In this document: piece by piece, positions 10,801 through 24,300 of the stretch
Layout of the letters: each line of letters opens with the position of its first letter
How positions within the stretch are numbered: position 1 is the stretch's first letter
Notes under the pieces: model-generated
The model's database searches: none
What the model was told of the DNA's origin: nothing
What the model saw: the letters and a program-made list of their open reading frames with translations, nothing else
Program-made: the position numbers and the translations under genes
Source: Sclerurus mexicanus
Lineage: Eukaryota > Chordata > Aves > Passeriformes > Furnariidae
Direction: 5' to 3'
Assembly: GCA_013396755.1 (NCBI GenBank)
Contig: VWZF01002968.1
Span: 1,392,407-1,456,406 of the forward strand
DNA: 64,000 nt

Positions 10801-13800
10801 TCATTCTCTTTTACCTTTGGCCATTTTTGGATGCCCTGTGGGTTAGTCTCAGGACACATGCACATGGTTTGTGCTGATTTTTGGACAGTTGCAATTCATG
10901 TGCTGTACTTCCTGCCTTTATTTATTATTGTATTCAAGACATTTTTCTTAAATTTGATTTTCTCCATGTGTGCCTTAAAGAACATTACGGTATTTCAAAT
11001 GAGATCAGGTTGTTGGTGTTGCAGTTCTGGGTGTGAAATATGCACTCTTTTTTGTCCTGGTAACTTCTGACCTTGGTTTGGACGAACAGAAATGAGAATT
11101 TCTGTTTTCAGCTATATTTTGTGGGGAGGAGAAAACTCCCAGTAGCAGGAATGGGCTGTCCCTCCCACCAGCACACCCAGATACATCCTTCCAAGGATCC
11201 AATTAATAAATTACCTGTTTCCTCTTTCACTGGGGTTTGTCACTTTGTAAAAGGCCTGATGAGTTCAATGGTGTTCTGCGGCAGTATCCACTTAGTGCCA
11301 TTGCCTTTTGGGTGGGATTTGATATGTTTATTAAGATGGGTAAATTTTCTAGAATGTGAGAAAACACAGTATGATTGGAGTAGACTTTGGACATCAGCAG
11401 GGGTTGTGCTTTGGAATGGGAGCAGTTCTGGATAGACAGTGAGCCTGAACAGGGTTTCTGCCACCAACGCCATTCTAATTGCTCTTTGGCCCGTGCACAG
11501 TGCCCAAGTGGTCTCTTCAGTCCTTCAGAGAAAAACATTTGTAAACAAACTTGCAGCATCCCGCAGAGTCCAAGGGTTTAAGTTCAAGAGGTTAAGTTCT
11601 ATTTACCAAGAGAAGTTCACCACCCAGCACAGAGCATACACAATCCCTACCCTTTTGTGCACTCTGCTTAAACCTCACAGAAGGTTTTGTGTTTCAGGAA
11701 GGGTTTTTTAGCTCCCCTAAGACGCTCTGAGATCTCAGGGTTGGAAAGAAAAGGATGAGAGCAGTGTGATTTGTTGCAGTTAAATTATGTCATTGTATCA
11801 TTTGAATTTGTAGCCACAGCTCCTGTTTGAGGGCAGCTTGATTTAATAAGCAATTTACTGTGCTGTGTTTACTGAAATTGCTGTGTCATGCCTGCAGTTT
11901 TTATGATGGCTCCTATTACATTTGTAACATTTAAATTGCATCTGTGGTTATGAGTAGAATACTGGGATTTTCCTTTATTTTCTTTTAACTCGGAGAGCTC
12001 TGGCCCTCTACAGTAACGATGCTGCTGTGTCCAGATCTGACTTAGATAATTACAGTATATTCTTCCTTGCGTCTTTTTAGCATTATCGGCAGAAACAGTG
12101 TGTACATGACACTTGGGCCCCTTATGTTAGTGAGCAAACTGAAGGTAAAACACCACAGATTAGCAGGGGGCACCTGCCTTGTGTGAAATGCAGTAGGACT
12201 GTACATTTGTGTTGCTCTGGTTTACCAGGGAACAGAAAGAAAAAGCTCATAGTAAACTTAAAAATGAATATGATCATATCCTATGGAACTGTCCAGGTTG
12301 AGAGCACTGCTCTGTGATGTTTTGGGCGAGAACTGTGCAAAGAGGGTAAAAATTGCTCCTCGTGAAGGTGGTTTCAGACTTGCATAAATAGGTATTTGGG
12401 TAATATGAGGGTGGTGCCAGCTGTCTGACTGCAGACAGCCACAGAATGCAATGCTATTTCAGTGACTGTTGGTGGTGAAAGCCCAGCTCTAACTAAATGC
12501 ATTCTATTTTTCAGGGACCCCCAGCTTTTCTAAACATGTTGTGGCCCAGCATCAATGTACTTAATTTGTTATATGCTCAGTTGGAAGCCTCTTATTCATG
12601 AAAAGGAGCATTACTTGGATTCTCAAATGTGTAGGTGCTTAAAGTGGCGTTTTGTTGCTGACTGTGCAAATCTTCTTTTTGTTCATTGATTATAATGGTT
12701 CTTGTGTGGCAGCTGGATTAAATTAAGACTGAAGTCTCTGGGCTAGAAGCCCTGACGGAACTTTTGTGCAGAGGCTGCATTTCTCAACCAAATAACTTTG
12801 GCACTTCAGCGGACTTCATGCATACAATTACGTATTGTGGACTAAATACCTGCAAACTTACATTTCTGATGAAGCCAAATTCACAGCAGCGGTGTTTTTT
12901 GCAGACTACTTTAAAAATAACTAGCCTGGATTTAGATCAAAAAATAACATGGATGAGTCAAATCCAAGACAACTAAACTGTCTCCAGGCCAGTGCTGCTG
13001 TGTCAGTTTGGCCAGAGCTCCGATGAAATGCCATCCTGACCTCAAAGGAGAGGGAGTGGCTCTGGGTCTCAGTGTCCCTTACTGCAGCCTGAGCCAACAA
13101 CTTGTGTCCCTTGGTGTCCAAGTGCAGCTCAGTGTAAGAAACTCTGACCAATGTCTGTTGTAAAACTCCAGGGTTGTAACATTGGGTTTTGAGCTTCAGT
13201 GTGAAAAAAATCTAGCAGCCTCTCAGATCAGCCTGAATATGTGCCCTCTCAAGCTTTAGAAATGAGGAGGTAAAACATAACTTACTGATGTCTGTGCCTG
13301 CATAGTGGGTGTAAATCCTTTAGATAATTAAAGCTGTGGATGATGTGACCGTATGTCAGGAGAACTTTTGCTTTGCTTACACAAAATGGCTGTGCATGGA
13401 GGGAACATTCCCTACAGAGAAGCTGTTGGCCTTCAAGCACTCCTGTGAGGATCATGGTAGTGCAGGCTCTGCAGCTCCAAGTGCTGAACTCAGATGCAGG
13501 CCTTTCTCCAGCGGCTGTGATGACAAGGCAGCGGATGTGGCGTGGATTAATTTGCTGCCTGTGTATGTGCTGGGGTAATGTAGGGTCTGGCACAGCTGTC
13601 ACTAGTCTTTTTCTGGGTCAAAGCCAGCAGGTGAGTCATTTGCAGGGTTGTGAGTTGGACCTCCCAGAGAGAGATAAAGGGAAGGTCAGAGTCCCTCACA
13701 GTACAGCTGGTCAGAAAATGCTGCAGACAGTTGTGAAATGCCTGTACACCCTACAGGAGATCTTAGGGGTCTTGGACTAGGATGGTCTTAGAGGGAAGGT

Positions 13801-15919
13801 CAACTCTTATTGGGATCGTGTACAGCTGCACTGCTCACTGAACTCTGCCTTCTTTTTGCAGCTTTGTTGCCTCATGGTGGCAACTGAGCATTCCTGTAGC
13901 TTGCTTTATTACAGTTAAAATTCAGACTGTGTGGCCAGATGTGGGATGTGTGTTGCAGTACAGTCAGAAGAGAAGCAGCATTCCTGGTGGGTTTGTGTTC
14001 CCACTGCGGTCATCCCTAATCACAGAGCTGGCTTGGCCCTGGGGCTCTTCGAGTTTAAATTTGCCATCACAATGGGCAGAAAAAGGCACAACAAATTACA
14101 GGTCATGACAACTTAAGATTTTGTATTTTATTGCATTCCTCACTCTATTAGCAATAGAATTCTTTCTGTACATATCCTACCTGAAAGGTTGTGGCTTCTG
14201 AAGGGACAGGGACAACACGCACTCAACAGCCAAAGCAGTGCAGGTAAGCTCCCAAGGATTTGGGTCGATAAATCTTGACCTCCTCTCTGCTGTGACTTGG
14301 TTTTACGTGGCTGTTGCCTGAAGCAGAATCCAATGACCTTTGGAGTATTTGTAAACAGTATTGCAAGGGCGATGCAGGCAACAAGGGCAAAAAGACCAGC
14401 AGTGTGCTATTCCCTCTTCTCCCTCACAGTTTGAGAAAACAGAGGTGATTGAAAACCCAGTTTGGACCAAATGCTCTCCATGTTGAGCATGCACACAAGG
14501 CCATAAATCACTGGGAAGGTGCTGCTGAGGTCAGTGGTTGTGAAAGCGTGTAGGTAGAGGGGTGCTGAGGGCAGAAATGAGAACATCACAGAATTCTGAC
14601 ATGCTGCCACACAAGTGCAGAGGGAAGGGGCCGCAGTGAAATCACAGTGTGAATAGCTGTAAATTTTTTAGTTAAGGTTCCTATCATATGCTTCTATTTT
14701 TAACAGAGTTAAAATTAAACTCTGCAGCCAAGGCTGAGTGCTAGAAATTCCTTCTTCACCACTTAACAGCATTGCCAGCATCTTTTCAGACAACTTTCTT
14801 CTCCTCTTTTGCAACCTCAGATACAGGATACTTCAGCTACATGGGATAGTAAGTATCAGCTCTCCACCCTCAAGACTGACCTCCTAAAAGACTTCCAGCA
14901 ATGAGCAGATGAGATTGTCGTGACAGTGTCTGGTGTCAGCTTTTAATTCGTGAGCATTTTCCTTGGGCCTCTCTTCATGGATGGTTACTGCTGAAAATCT
15001 GCATGAAACTGTCCTTAATTCACCCTGCCTAATGCTGTTGCACAGATGGCATCTGCAATCATTAGACCAGAGAGCACTGGAGTAGCTAAATGAGACTTAC
15101 AGGTTGGGGTCAAAGCCTCAATCTTGAGTTCCTAGCCTCGATACAGCCACACTGAGAACAGCCTCCTGGTCTGCAAAGTGTTCTGACATCCAGCACTTCA
15201 GTCAGGCTCTGCCTTCTACTCTGCAGACCCACCTGCCCTGTGGGATTGTTTTATTTGTCTTTACAACAGCAGATACTGAATTCCTTGAGGCTGCTGCCTC
15301 TGTCTTTTTTCGTGCTACGTCATCTACTGCTATGCAGATATAAACCAAAGCTGTTCTGCTCAGTACAGAGTTCACTTGTTGAGTATTTAGAATTTGCCTT
15401 TAGCTCCATTTAGGAGAATGGGAAGGTGGTTGTTGTATTTAGGCTGCTGTATCAGGCCCTTGGCAGGCAAAAAGGATCCCATGTTTTGGTTTTATTAGTT
15501 CAATCAAAAGGGTGTGAGGTGACTGATGAGCCCCTTAATTCAGGCTGGCATAGTGGGAGCAGTGTTGACTGCCCCTGCTGAGCATTCCCATCGCTAAGTC
15601 CAAGCACTGCCAACTACCACTGCTTTGAAGTTGGTGGCTGATATCTCCACAAATGTTAAAAAGCTTAATCATCTTGGTATCAGTTGACTCAAACTACTTT
15701 CCTTTTCTATCAGAAAGAAATGTACATTTTGTGTGTCTGCAAAAGAGTTCTTTAAAAAATTCAGAAGTGACTGTTTCATAATATAGTGCAAAATGTATAG
15801 ACTATGGCTGCTCTTTCCCTTCCCTGGAAGGGAAGAATGTTACAATTATCCCCTTTTAATCTTTCTCGTTACCCATTGTGTCTAGTAGGTGGGGGTGAAA
15901 AGAGATTGAGACTTACAGT
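7816..15919. other. FHIP1A-GATB intergenic interval, or distal FHIP1A 3' UTR
   Basis: No coding exon was recognised on either strand. Open frames such as 9770-10258 and 13373-13780 lack recognisable domains and splice context. Part of this stretch may still be FHIP1A 3' UTR if the AATAAA at 9632 is used. There is scattered T-rich sequence and no clear mobile element. Confidence 0.6.
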
Positions 15920-16918
15920 TCATCACAGAATGGTTTGGGTTGGAAGGGACCTTGCTCTAGTTCTAACTCACCTGCTGTGTGCAGGTACACCTTCCTCCAG
16001 ACCAGGTTATTCAGAGCCCCATCCAGCCTGACCTTGAACACTTAGAGTTTCTATGCGCAACCTGTTCTAGTGCTTCACAGAAGGGTCTTCTTTCCTAATA
16101 TCTAAACCTACCCTCTCTCAGTTTAAAGCCATTCCCCCTTGTCTTATCCCTATATGACCTTGTAAAATGTTCCTCTCCAGTTTTCTTGTCAGCCCCCTTT
16201 AGGTGGTTGAAGGTGTTGTGAGGTCTCTCCAGAGCCTTCTGTTCTCCAGGCTGAACAAGCCCCAACTCTCTGCCTGTGCTCATAGCAGAGCTGCTCCAGC
16301 CCCCTGCTCATCTTCGTGGCCCTTCTCTGGACTCGCTCCAACAGGTCCACATCCTTCCTGAGCTGGGGACCCCGGGCCTGGGTGCAGTACTAAAGGTGAG
16401 GCCTCGCCAGAGCAGAGGGGCAGAATCACCTCCCTTGACCTGCTGGCCATTACTCTCTTGATGCAGCCCAGGCTTTCTGGGCTGTTAAGGCACACTGTGA
16501 TGGGTCATGTCAAGTTTGTCATCCACCAGCACCCCCAAATCCACTTCTTTGCACAGCCCCTCCTCTGAAGCCTTTCTAGGCCCCTCTGGGTATCATCCCA
16601 TCCTATCCCATCCCTTCCCTCCAGTCTGTCGACCACACCACACAGCTTGGTGTCATCAGTGAACTTGCTGATGAGGGAGCACTCGATCTCACTGTCCATG
16701 TCACCAACAAAGATACTAAACAGGATCACTCCTGATACCAACGCTGGAACACCATTCGTCGCTGGTCTCCACTTCGATATCCAGCCACTGACTGCAGCTC
16801 TTTGAGTGTAACCATCCAGCCAATTCCTTATCCGCCAAGGGATCCATCCATCAAATCCATGTCTCTCCAGTTTAGACAAGGATGTCATGCAGGACAGTGT
16901 CAAATGCTTTGCACAGCC
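15920..16918 (-). mobile_element. CR1 LINE, 5'-truncated, reverse orientation
   Basis: Read on the - strand, this is the last ~1 kb of a CR1 retrotransposon. The CR1 3' end lies at the low coordinate (cacagaatggtttgggttgg, then aagggacctt). Above it come the UTR, the sequence around the C-terminus of the ORF2 protein, and reverse-transcriptase text. Recognisable peptide pieces include PATNGVPALVSGVILFSIFV and ISKFTDDTKLCGVVD, the latter containing the diverged F-x-D-D catalytic motif. Stops and frame changes make it non-functional. It lies in the interval between the two convergent genes. Confidence 0.88.
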
Positions 16919-18470
16919 TGGATGGATGATTTGCTCACGATGTGAAAAGTGATAGCAAAAGCCTTGGTGGGAAGGCCGGTTACATGAAAATCCTGGGAGT
17001 GGTGTGATGTGGGGAGTTTTCAGAAGTTTAGACTCTCTTGTTTGCTTGACTGGTTTTTGAAGGGTCACAGTTTTTCTGATGGCAACCATGTTACTGCTTT
17101 TTGTCAGCTGTATTTTTTCGTGAATAATGGGTATATATTTTATTCATTAAATGTATTGAAAACCTTCTAATTAGAGAGTTCACTCTTGAACCACAAGCCA
17201 GTTTGTACAGCAGTGTCCTCCTCCAGACATGCATTAGCGCTGCAACTCAGGAGAAGGAACTGCCATCAACCTACTCTGAGCTAGTGTTGCAAGCACCTCA
17301 TTTACAAAAGGTTGCTGAAGTCCCAGAGCCACACCTGCTGCTCTCCTGTGACAATGTCTGCTCTGGAGGCAGATCCTAAAGAAAATTCTGAAGAAGCAGC
17401 TCTAAGGCCTGAGGTAAATGTGATCACTAAGAAGTACAGCTTAGCAGTCTCCAGGAGGGATTTAAGGGCTCCAAAACCCCTGATACTAAATGGGATTTCT
17501 CTCCCTACTACATGTAAATTTGACAGGCTTTCTCTAGCTGCATTTTCTGTTGATGGTTTGATCAGCTAAAGCAGTTTGGGATGGGGAAGTTAATTCCGGG
17601 TCCCTGCATTTCAGTGTGTAGTTGATGCTAGGAAAACAAAAAACACCAGCATAAAACATTATTTAGGATTAAGTAGTGGAGCAGGCCCTGGATACCACCT
17701 GAATTCTCCTCAATTTTGGTAAGTCAGCTGCAGGTTTCATTCCTTCCCCAAAGCAGTGCAGTTCCAGGTGACAGCAGAAAGCCATGTGCCAGAGAAGCAG
17801 CAGCCCCGGGCACTGGGCCTTTGTAACACAGGGTCAAGGTCGTGCCTGCAGAGGAGAAACTGAAACTGGAGAAAGTGGTCCCTTTACTGAGCTACTGCAT
17901 CAGAGAAAGGCACCACTTTCTCAGGAACGTGGTATGTTTCTTGGAGCTGTCCTGTGCAGGGCCAGAAGCTGGACTCTGATGATCCTTGTAGGTCCCTTCC
18001 AACTCAGGATATTCTGTGATTCTGCCTGTTCCTCTGTAGCTTGTGCAGGCCTGGCAGAAGCACATCTGGTGTTCTGAACCCCTGAGGCCAAACTGGGATG
18101 CGACCCTCAGAAGGGCTCAGGCACACCCCTCAGGCACTCCTCAGAACTGAGAGCTTCGAGCAGGCAAAGCAGATGTTTGGGTACACAGCTGAGAGAAGGA
18201 GTGCAAACAATCTTCTACCTGTGGCACTGGCCTCAGGCACACACTTAAGCAGGTAGTGATTTCATCCTTTCCCCATCCATCCAGGAAGAACGATAGCAGG
18301 GAAGGTTTTTTTCCCTTCTGTTAGGAATTGAGGCAGACATGGTCTTCTTTGTGTTTTAATTATTGTTTCTGATGTGCTTACACTAATTTACAGTGAGTTA
18401 CTAGTGTGCACCACCACACAGAGTATTCAAGATCTGTGGATTTCCCTTCTCACAAACAAGCAGCCAGAAA
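16919..18470. other. intergenic sequence 3' of GATB
   Basis: Noncoding interval between the CR1 copy and the inferred GATB poly(A) site. It holds one short CR1 3' fragment near 17976-18022. The open frames at 17312-17569 and 17784-18077 have no recognisable product. Confidence 0.6.
17976..18022 (+). mobile_element. CR1 3' terminus fragment (~47 bp)
   Basis: The text gatgatccttgtaggtccct, then tccaactcaggatattctgtgattct, matches the end of the CR1 3' UTR on the + strand (gatgatctt-aggtcccttccaac-attctatgattct type). Only the terminal part is present. Confidence 0.75.
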
Positions 18471-18806
18471 AGCTGAGTTTGCACCTGCTTTATTAGAAGA
18501 CTAACCCGTACAGCTTCAGCTTTCTGCATACTCACAGACACCCCTGGGAGTTTGTTTTCCAGGGCTGTGTGGAAATCACATTTCCAAATGCCACATCAAA
18601 GTGAGAGAGATGCAAATGGCTGTTTCATCTCTTGCTTTTCTTTGGCCCATCTGCCTTTGGCTGATGCATCCAGGGAAGGCTGGGGCTTGGAGCTGCTTGA
18701 AGTATAGCCAACAAGCCCAGTGCTACACGAGGAGACACCCAAATGTGTTTGCAGACAGAACGAAGCACAAGTTTCTCTAGTCACTTATGTGGTTTTTCTC
18801 TTGTGG
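18471..18806 (-). other. GATB: GATB 3' UTR
   Basis: The stretch runs from the GATB stop codon (18807-18809, TAG on the - strand) to the inferred cleavage region. It contains an AATAAA on the - strand at 18489-18494, followed downstream by GT-rich text (gcttgtttgtgag), which is the usual arrangement. The UTR would be about 330 bases. Confidence 0.6.
18489..18494 (-). promoter_or_regulatory. GATB: candidate polyadenylation signal for GATB
   Basis: AATAAA read on the - strand, about 313 bases after the stop codon, with a GT-rich element roughly 30-45 bases further on. Confidence 0.6.
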
Positions 18807-18935
18807 CTACTCTGATAGCTTCTTCTCTAATAATTGCTTCACGAGAACAGGATTGGACCGTCCTTGTGTTTCTCTTTGTACCAGGCCAATTAACTTATTT
18901 AGAACTTTTCGATTTCCTGCCTTTATCGCCATGAC
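18807..18935 (-). CDS. GATB: GATB exon 13 (last, with stop)
   Basis: The exon holds 42 codons and a TAG stop. It starts VMAIKAGNRKVLNKLIGLVQ and ends NPVLVKQLLEKKLSE. The acceptor follows a T-rich tract (ttttttctttaaag|GTC). This is the C-terminal YqeY-like tail of GatB, which in the bacterial enzyme contacts the tRNA. NRKVLNKLIGLV corresponds to the conserved NPRAINKLIGLV of the human protein. The exon joins exon 12 in phase 0 after a 2.3 kb intron. Confidence 0.93.
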   Translation of the reverse strand, partial: VMAIKAGNRKVLNKLIGLVQRETQGRSNPVLVKQLLEKKLSE

Positions 18936-21223
18936 CTTTAAAGAAAAAAGAAGCAACAGACACCAGTGTTACAGGAATACTGAACATCTTCACTCATTCC
19001 CAGACAGGGTATGAATATTTTTGTCCTTTGGACCATTGTGATAGAACACTGTATTTTGGTTATTTATAAAAACTGCCTTCAGCTTTGCAATAAGCTCCTG
19101 CTCTGCTCCCATGAGAGAACAGCCAGTCCCTACAGCAGCAGAGCCTAATAACTAATAGAAACAGCTCCTCTTATTGAAAGAGTCAGAAAACACTTCTGGA
19201 TTTTAACAGTGTCTGCAACTTGAACAGCAACTTTCTGGAAAAGAGCCAGAGAAGTGAGACGGACTTTTCTTTCTAATAGATTTTACTTTTTTACTGAATA
19301 TAATGTTCTGTTTTAACAAGCAGTTTGCATCAAATCATAGTCTTATTTGATAATCTTTGTGAGATCCTTCAAGAACAGATTTGTGGTTTTTTAAAAGCGT
19401 ATTGCTTCCTTTAAGCACGGAATCCTTTGCAACATGACAATTAATTAACTGCTCAGAAATACAGCCTCCTATCAGACAGCAAGTGGCTGATGCACAATCC
19501 CCTGCAAAATCGCAAGGGCCAGGTTTAAAAGCCAAAAGGATCAGAAGTTTCACCTCTGGGCATTCCTCAAGGAGATGCTACTGCTGAAAGACAAGCAGCT
19601 GGCCTTCATACTGCTTGTACGGCAGGAAAGGCATTCTCTGCATTATCAGAGTTACTGGACAGAACACAATAGCTGCAACTAAACAGGATGTCATATTTGC
19701 AGATAGTAAGGGAAGGGTTATGAACACAGGAGCCACCAGCTGTGCCAATGCCAAACTCAAATGCAAATACTGCTACTCATTACAGTATCTGAATTATTGT
19801 CAGCCTAAAACCTCTGTAATGTCACACTATGGAAAGGACTCATTACTCTGGGTCTGCTAGAAATTACTTATGCAGGGCAGAGTGCAGTACAATCCAAATA
19901 CTATATTGTCATAGAGTGCTCAGTGTTGGCTTGAGCAGCTGTTTAGATTAGTTCATTCTGAAAAAAGTTACTCTCAAAATGCATTGAAATGGGAGTGTGG
20001 TTATGGACCCCCGGCTCCTGCACTTCCCAGTCAGTTCTAATGTTCTTTCTGTCTACGCTTGTGCTTTCCTACCAGTCTGAAAATACAGCAGCCCTTTTAT
20101 CGGGCTCTGCAAATGAGTCAGTCTGATGGAGGTCACACTGACCTACAGCAAGCTCATTTTCTCTACCAAAAGCTCTTGCAGAGCTGTTAGCATCCCCCAG
20201 TGAGATCTGGAGTGGGTGGTATTGTTCTCAAAAGATGTTAATGTTTTTTTCCAAATGGCAAATGTAGCTAGACATTGTTTATATTAAAAGTAAGCTATTC
20301 ACTTCGGCTTTTACATTTTTGCTCCAGAGAATATATAAGCACTTCTTTTCATTTTGCTTTTTACAAAGCAGGTTATATAGACTCTGTCAAGATCCATTCT
20401 GACTCCTCCCCTTCAGGAGCAACAAGGTCTTTTTCCAGCTCAGACCTTGTTAGACCCCTGAGCTACACTGGCTGCTGTGTGTCGTTCCAAGGAGATGGGG
20501 AAGAGCCAACCTTCCCCTCCCCCCCATCTTTGCTACTGCGGCATTTGTGTTGCTGCCATAGCCCAGCAGAACAGCACAGTGGGCAGCAGCTCTGGAGCCA
20601 CCACTGCTGCTGCCACAGGACTGGCTCCTCCCCCTGCAAGCCACTGTCAGGCAGAAGAGCCAGCTAGACTTGTCTCTTTGGCAGTGCATGGAGACAGAGA
20701 CATGGCGAAGAGTCAGATGCAACTAAAATTTTTGCCTTGCCAGCTCTAATACATCTCCAATCCCATAACTAATATATGCCTTGCCAGCAGGTAACTTCAA
20801 TCTCCAGCTTCAGAACAGTTTAACAGTGTTGCCCCAATATCACAACAGGTGACATAAAAATCAGAGTTATGTGCCCAGGTGGCAGGGTCAGGTTAATGGC
20901 AGTACAGCCAGAGAGGGACAGGGCCCTGCAGTTTTGCTTTCCTGTATGAAAGTTTTATGGTCTTTCAGAATGATTTAGCACATTAGCCAGACTGGTAATT
21001 TCTTCTGCTGATCATTTTGTGCAAGCTTCAATTTCAAAAAATCCACTTAGTAAAATAAGAAAGGAAAAGAAAAGCCTGATAATATCTTGGCAGCAGCTTT
21101 ACTGCTCTGGCTGTAGAGCTCAAATGTCACCAAGAGAGGAAAAAACAGAGAGACCATTTTAACCCCCCTTTCAGTGCCACAGACTGCCACAGTGCAGAAG
21201 GTTCACAGCAACATCATAATCAC
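18936..21223 (-). other. GATB: GATB intron 12
   Basis: About 2.3 kb with a weak donor (gtgatt) at the exon 12 side and a good acceptor at exon 13. A GC-richer patch lies near 20.45-20.70 kb. No nested gene was recognised. Confidence 0.8.
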
Positions 21224-21358
21224 CTCATTTTCTTGTCTATCAATCACTGCCTGGCAGATTTGTTCAAGCTCATTTTGATCCTCTAACAGCTGAAGTTTCT
21301 GTTCTTTAACAATTTCAAGAGGAGTCCTCCCGTCTCCCTTCCACAATTCTGCAAGCAC
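21224..21358 (-). CDS. GATB: GATB exon 12
   Basis: The exon has exactly 45 codons, VLAELWKGDGRTPLEIVKEQ to VIDRQENE. The acceptor is ttctgattttcag|GTG and the donor GAG|gtgatt. It forms the middle of the C-terminal tail domain (human VFEELWKREGKTPGQIV). The donor is unusual because +3 to +6 depart from GTRAGT. Reading through it adds six residues (VIMMLL) before a stop at 21203-21205. The GAG|GTC join to exon 13 restores the family C-terminus, which supports the splice. Confidence 0.92.
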
Positions 21359-24300
21359 CTGAAAATCAGAATAAAAGCAGCAAAGGTCAGTGTCTTGACT
21401 TACCAACGTTGTTTACATGCAGTATTTTCAGTTACTGATCCAACAAGCCAGGTTTTAGTTAAAGCAAGAGCAGACTGTCTAAACGTGAACAAACCCAAGA
21501 TTTAATCCTGTGCCTCTCTGAAAGAGCCTTTGTACCCTCCCTCCTTTTCTGCACACTGTAACAAGACAAAGAATTGCCACTTACTGTATGAATTAATGGT
21601 TCACACCTGGTGCCTCCCACAGTCCCAGGACCTGCCTGCTCCCAGCAGTGATGTTTGTGGAGCACAGCCCTGGGTATCTCCCTGCACGGAGCCGCTGCTC
21701 CCTCGATGGGAGGGAGGCCACTCCAGCAGAGAGTGGCACAGACTGCAGGGCTGTTCCTCCAGCAGCACTCGTGCTCATCTCACATTATTCACACAAACTG
21801 CCTGAGAGCAGTAAGGAAATGCATCTCCATGAGGAATGGCTCTGCCTGTGAACTGACGATTAGCTGGCTATTGTACCAAGTCCAATCCCAGGTAACTCAT
21901 CCCATTACCAGTCCTCACCAGCAAGCTGTAATGAGGATACATATGACAAAGCAGAAGAAAAATGGTGCCAAGCAGAATGAATGCAGCAGTTCCAGCCCAC
22001 CTATGCATCATCTCCAAGTACGGGACTGCTGGGCAAACCCAGGCCTGTGGAATAATCACTTGTTAATGCTAGTGTGTTTTCCTACACTGCAGCAGGGCTA
22101 TTGCCCTGGAATACACTTGAGAGGAGAGAACATTTATAAAAAACCAATTTCCTTGGGCAGTCATTTTCTGTATTCCCTTTGCTCTTATTTCAGGGCTGTG
22201 GGAGGAGAGTAAGAAAACCCTTATTAAAACAGCTCCTTGTGCTCCATCCTGAGCTGAAGATATAATTGTATGTTTGGGCCATGGCTGTGTCCCAATATGG
22301 AAATGGATGTCATGCCAAAATTTCAGCATTAAATATTCACTGTAGGATGAAGAAGAGGCCGAGATGGGTAGACAAGGAGGAGCATTCAAACTGCATGTTA
22401 AATAATTTGCAAAGTAGCAAGAGAACTTGGGGAAAAATGAACCATGGGGGATGGTATCTTAACTACCCCACCAATTTTCTTCAGCATGACAAATTTTCTG
22501 GTACAAAAGACTTTCAGTTAAAGAATTCTGTAGCCACAGGTATTTAAGAACCACGCATCAATAAAATTCCTGCAAGAGATTTGTTTGCCAGGTGTACCCC
22601 AAAGCTTTTTATGGGACCTTAGCGCTCTTTTGGAGACCTTGTGAGAGGGTAATGACAAACAGATGTATTGTGTCAGCTGCATCTTAATTTTTCCCTGTAA
22701 AAGGGATAAAGGCAGATCACAATATTGAAGTTACTGATAAGCAGCTAGAGTTCCAGCTATTGTAAGTAAAGCCTTCAGATGTTTATACTGAACAAATCAA
22801 TGGTGTATATGATGTCTTCTACAAGATCTTTCTTCTAGTGTGGTACTTAAAAGTCATCATGCCAGCACTGAGTGGAATACTCTTGGAAAGAAATACTTTA
22901 TATCCAACAGAGATTCAGCCTGTCTGCAGCCTCTTGCCTTTTTTTTTGTTTTGTTTTTTTGTTGCCCTACGCTGCTACCCCAGGCAGCCTTCCTGCTTCT
23001 TCCCTGAGGGACCAGGCAGGAAGCTTTCTGCCCTTAAGGCATCCCAATGCACAATGTACATCACCCCTCTGAACAAGCCCCATCCTCAGTGCACAGCGCA
23101 GTCCCCAGCAAGACACCCTGGAGAGTATGAACTGCTGCACAAGTCAGGGGTGGACAATGAACAAGCCCTTTCAATCTCCTGGAAAAAGACAGATGGGATT
23201 TTTAGGACTGTTATGTATTCAAGCAGGATGCCATGGGCTGCAGGAGGGGGAAGTCTGCACCAAACAAAATCTACGCAGTTGACCATGGCAGAGTTACCCA
23301 GGAGGAACTCGTACATCAGGCCGACTTAGATCAGGGGCAGGACAGCTTGACAGTCAGAAATCCAGCTCTGATTTCCCTGTTATGCCTATGCCAGTATTTC
23401 CTGGCACAGAGAATAGCTTGCCCATTAGAGACCTTGAAGGCACCAGATTTTCCCAGTGTGACAGCTGCATCCTGTGTACTTCCCCATTTGGTAACAAGCA
23501 TCTCCACTTAGCTAGTAGAGCAACAATGTTATCAAGGCCTTTGCTTGTTTACAGGTATGGAGGAAAGCAGAAAGAGATGTGGCCAAGACCTGTCAAAGAT
23601 GCACTTTTAAAAAATGTGTTTCTCCACTTGGCAAGGAGTACAAATCTAAAGAAAGCAGTTTAAAAAAAATTATTTCAACTCATTTCCACAAACTGCCTGT
23701 ACCAGCACAGGAGGATCAAATTATGAAGTCTCCAGAGCCAAAACATGAATCTCAGGCCTCATTTCCATTACTGAAATCTCTGTAGTTTCTACTATTGATT
23801 CTTGTCTGAGCGTGATTAGATTTTAATAATGTTCTGCAGTCTCTACCTATGCAGGCATAACAGCATTGGTCAAGATGAATTAATCAAGACTTACACGTCT
23901 GGCTGCCACGGGCATCATATCAAACATTTTGCAACTGGTGAACGTGCCAGCTGACTGCTGTGCCTAGGAATGCTCCAATTGGAAACCCTATCTGCACTGA
24001 TTTGCTGCCAAGGGTGGGAGGAAAGCAGCAGGCAGCACTACTCAAGTCAGTCCTGTGGGCACCTCTCCTTTCCAGTGACGGAAGCCTGGATGCCTGGCAG
24101 TTGTCCCTGTGCCTCTCACAGAAGCGAGGGGCACGCTGGGTCCAGTCCTCCAGATGGTATAGCCATAATTGTCAAAGCAGATGGTTCAGTTTAGGTTTGT
24201 GTACTGTACTCATTTCCCTGCTCTCTGCTTTAAAGTAGGGGTGCCCAGCGGGTCTGTTCAAGTTATGGCTAATGTGGGTGACCTATGCAACTGCAGAAGC

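Noticed and set aside
13769..13800. Phrase resembling the CR1 3' end (ttggactaggatggtcttag)
   Set aside because: It is too short, and the following text does not continue into the CR1 terminal repeat.
16505..17089. Reverse-strand 194-codon open frame as a host gene
   Set aside because: Its lower part is CR1 reverse-transcriptase text and the frame simply runs on into unique sequence. It is part of a dead LINE.
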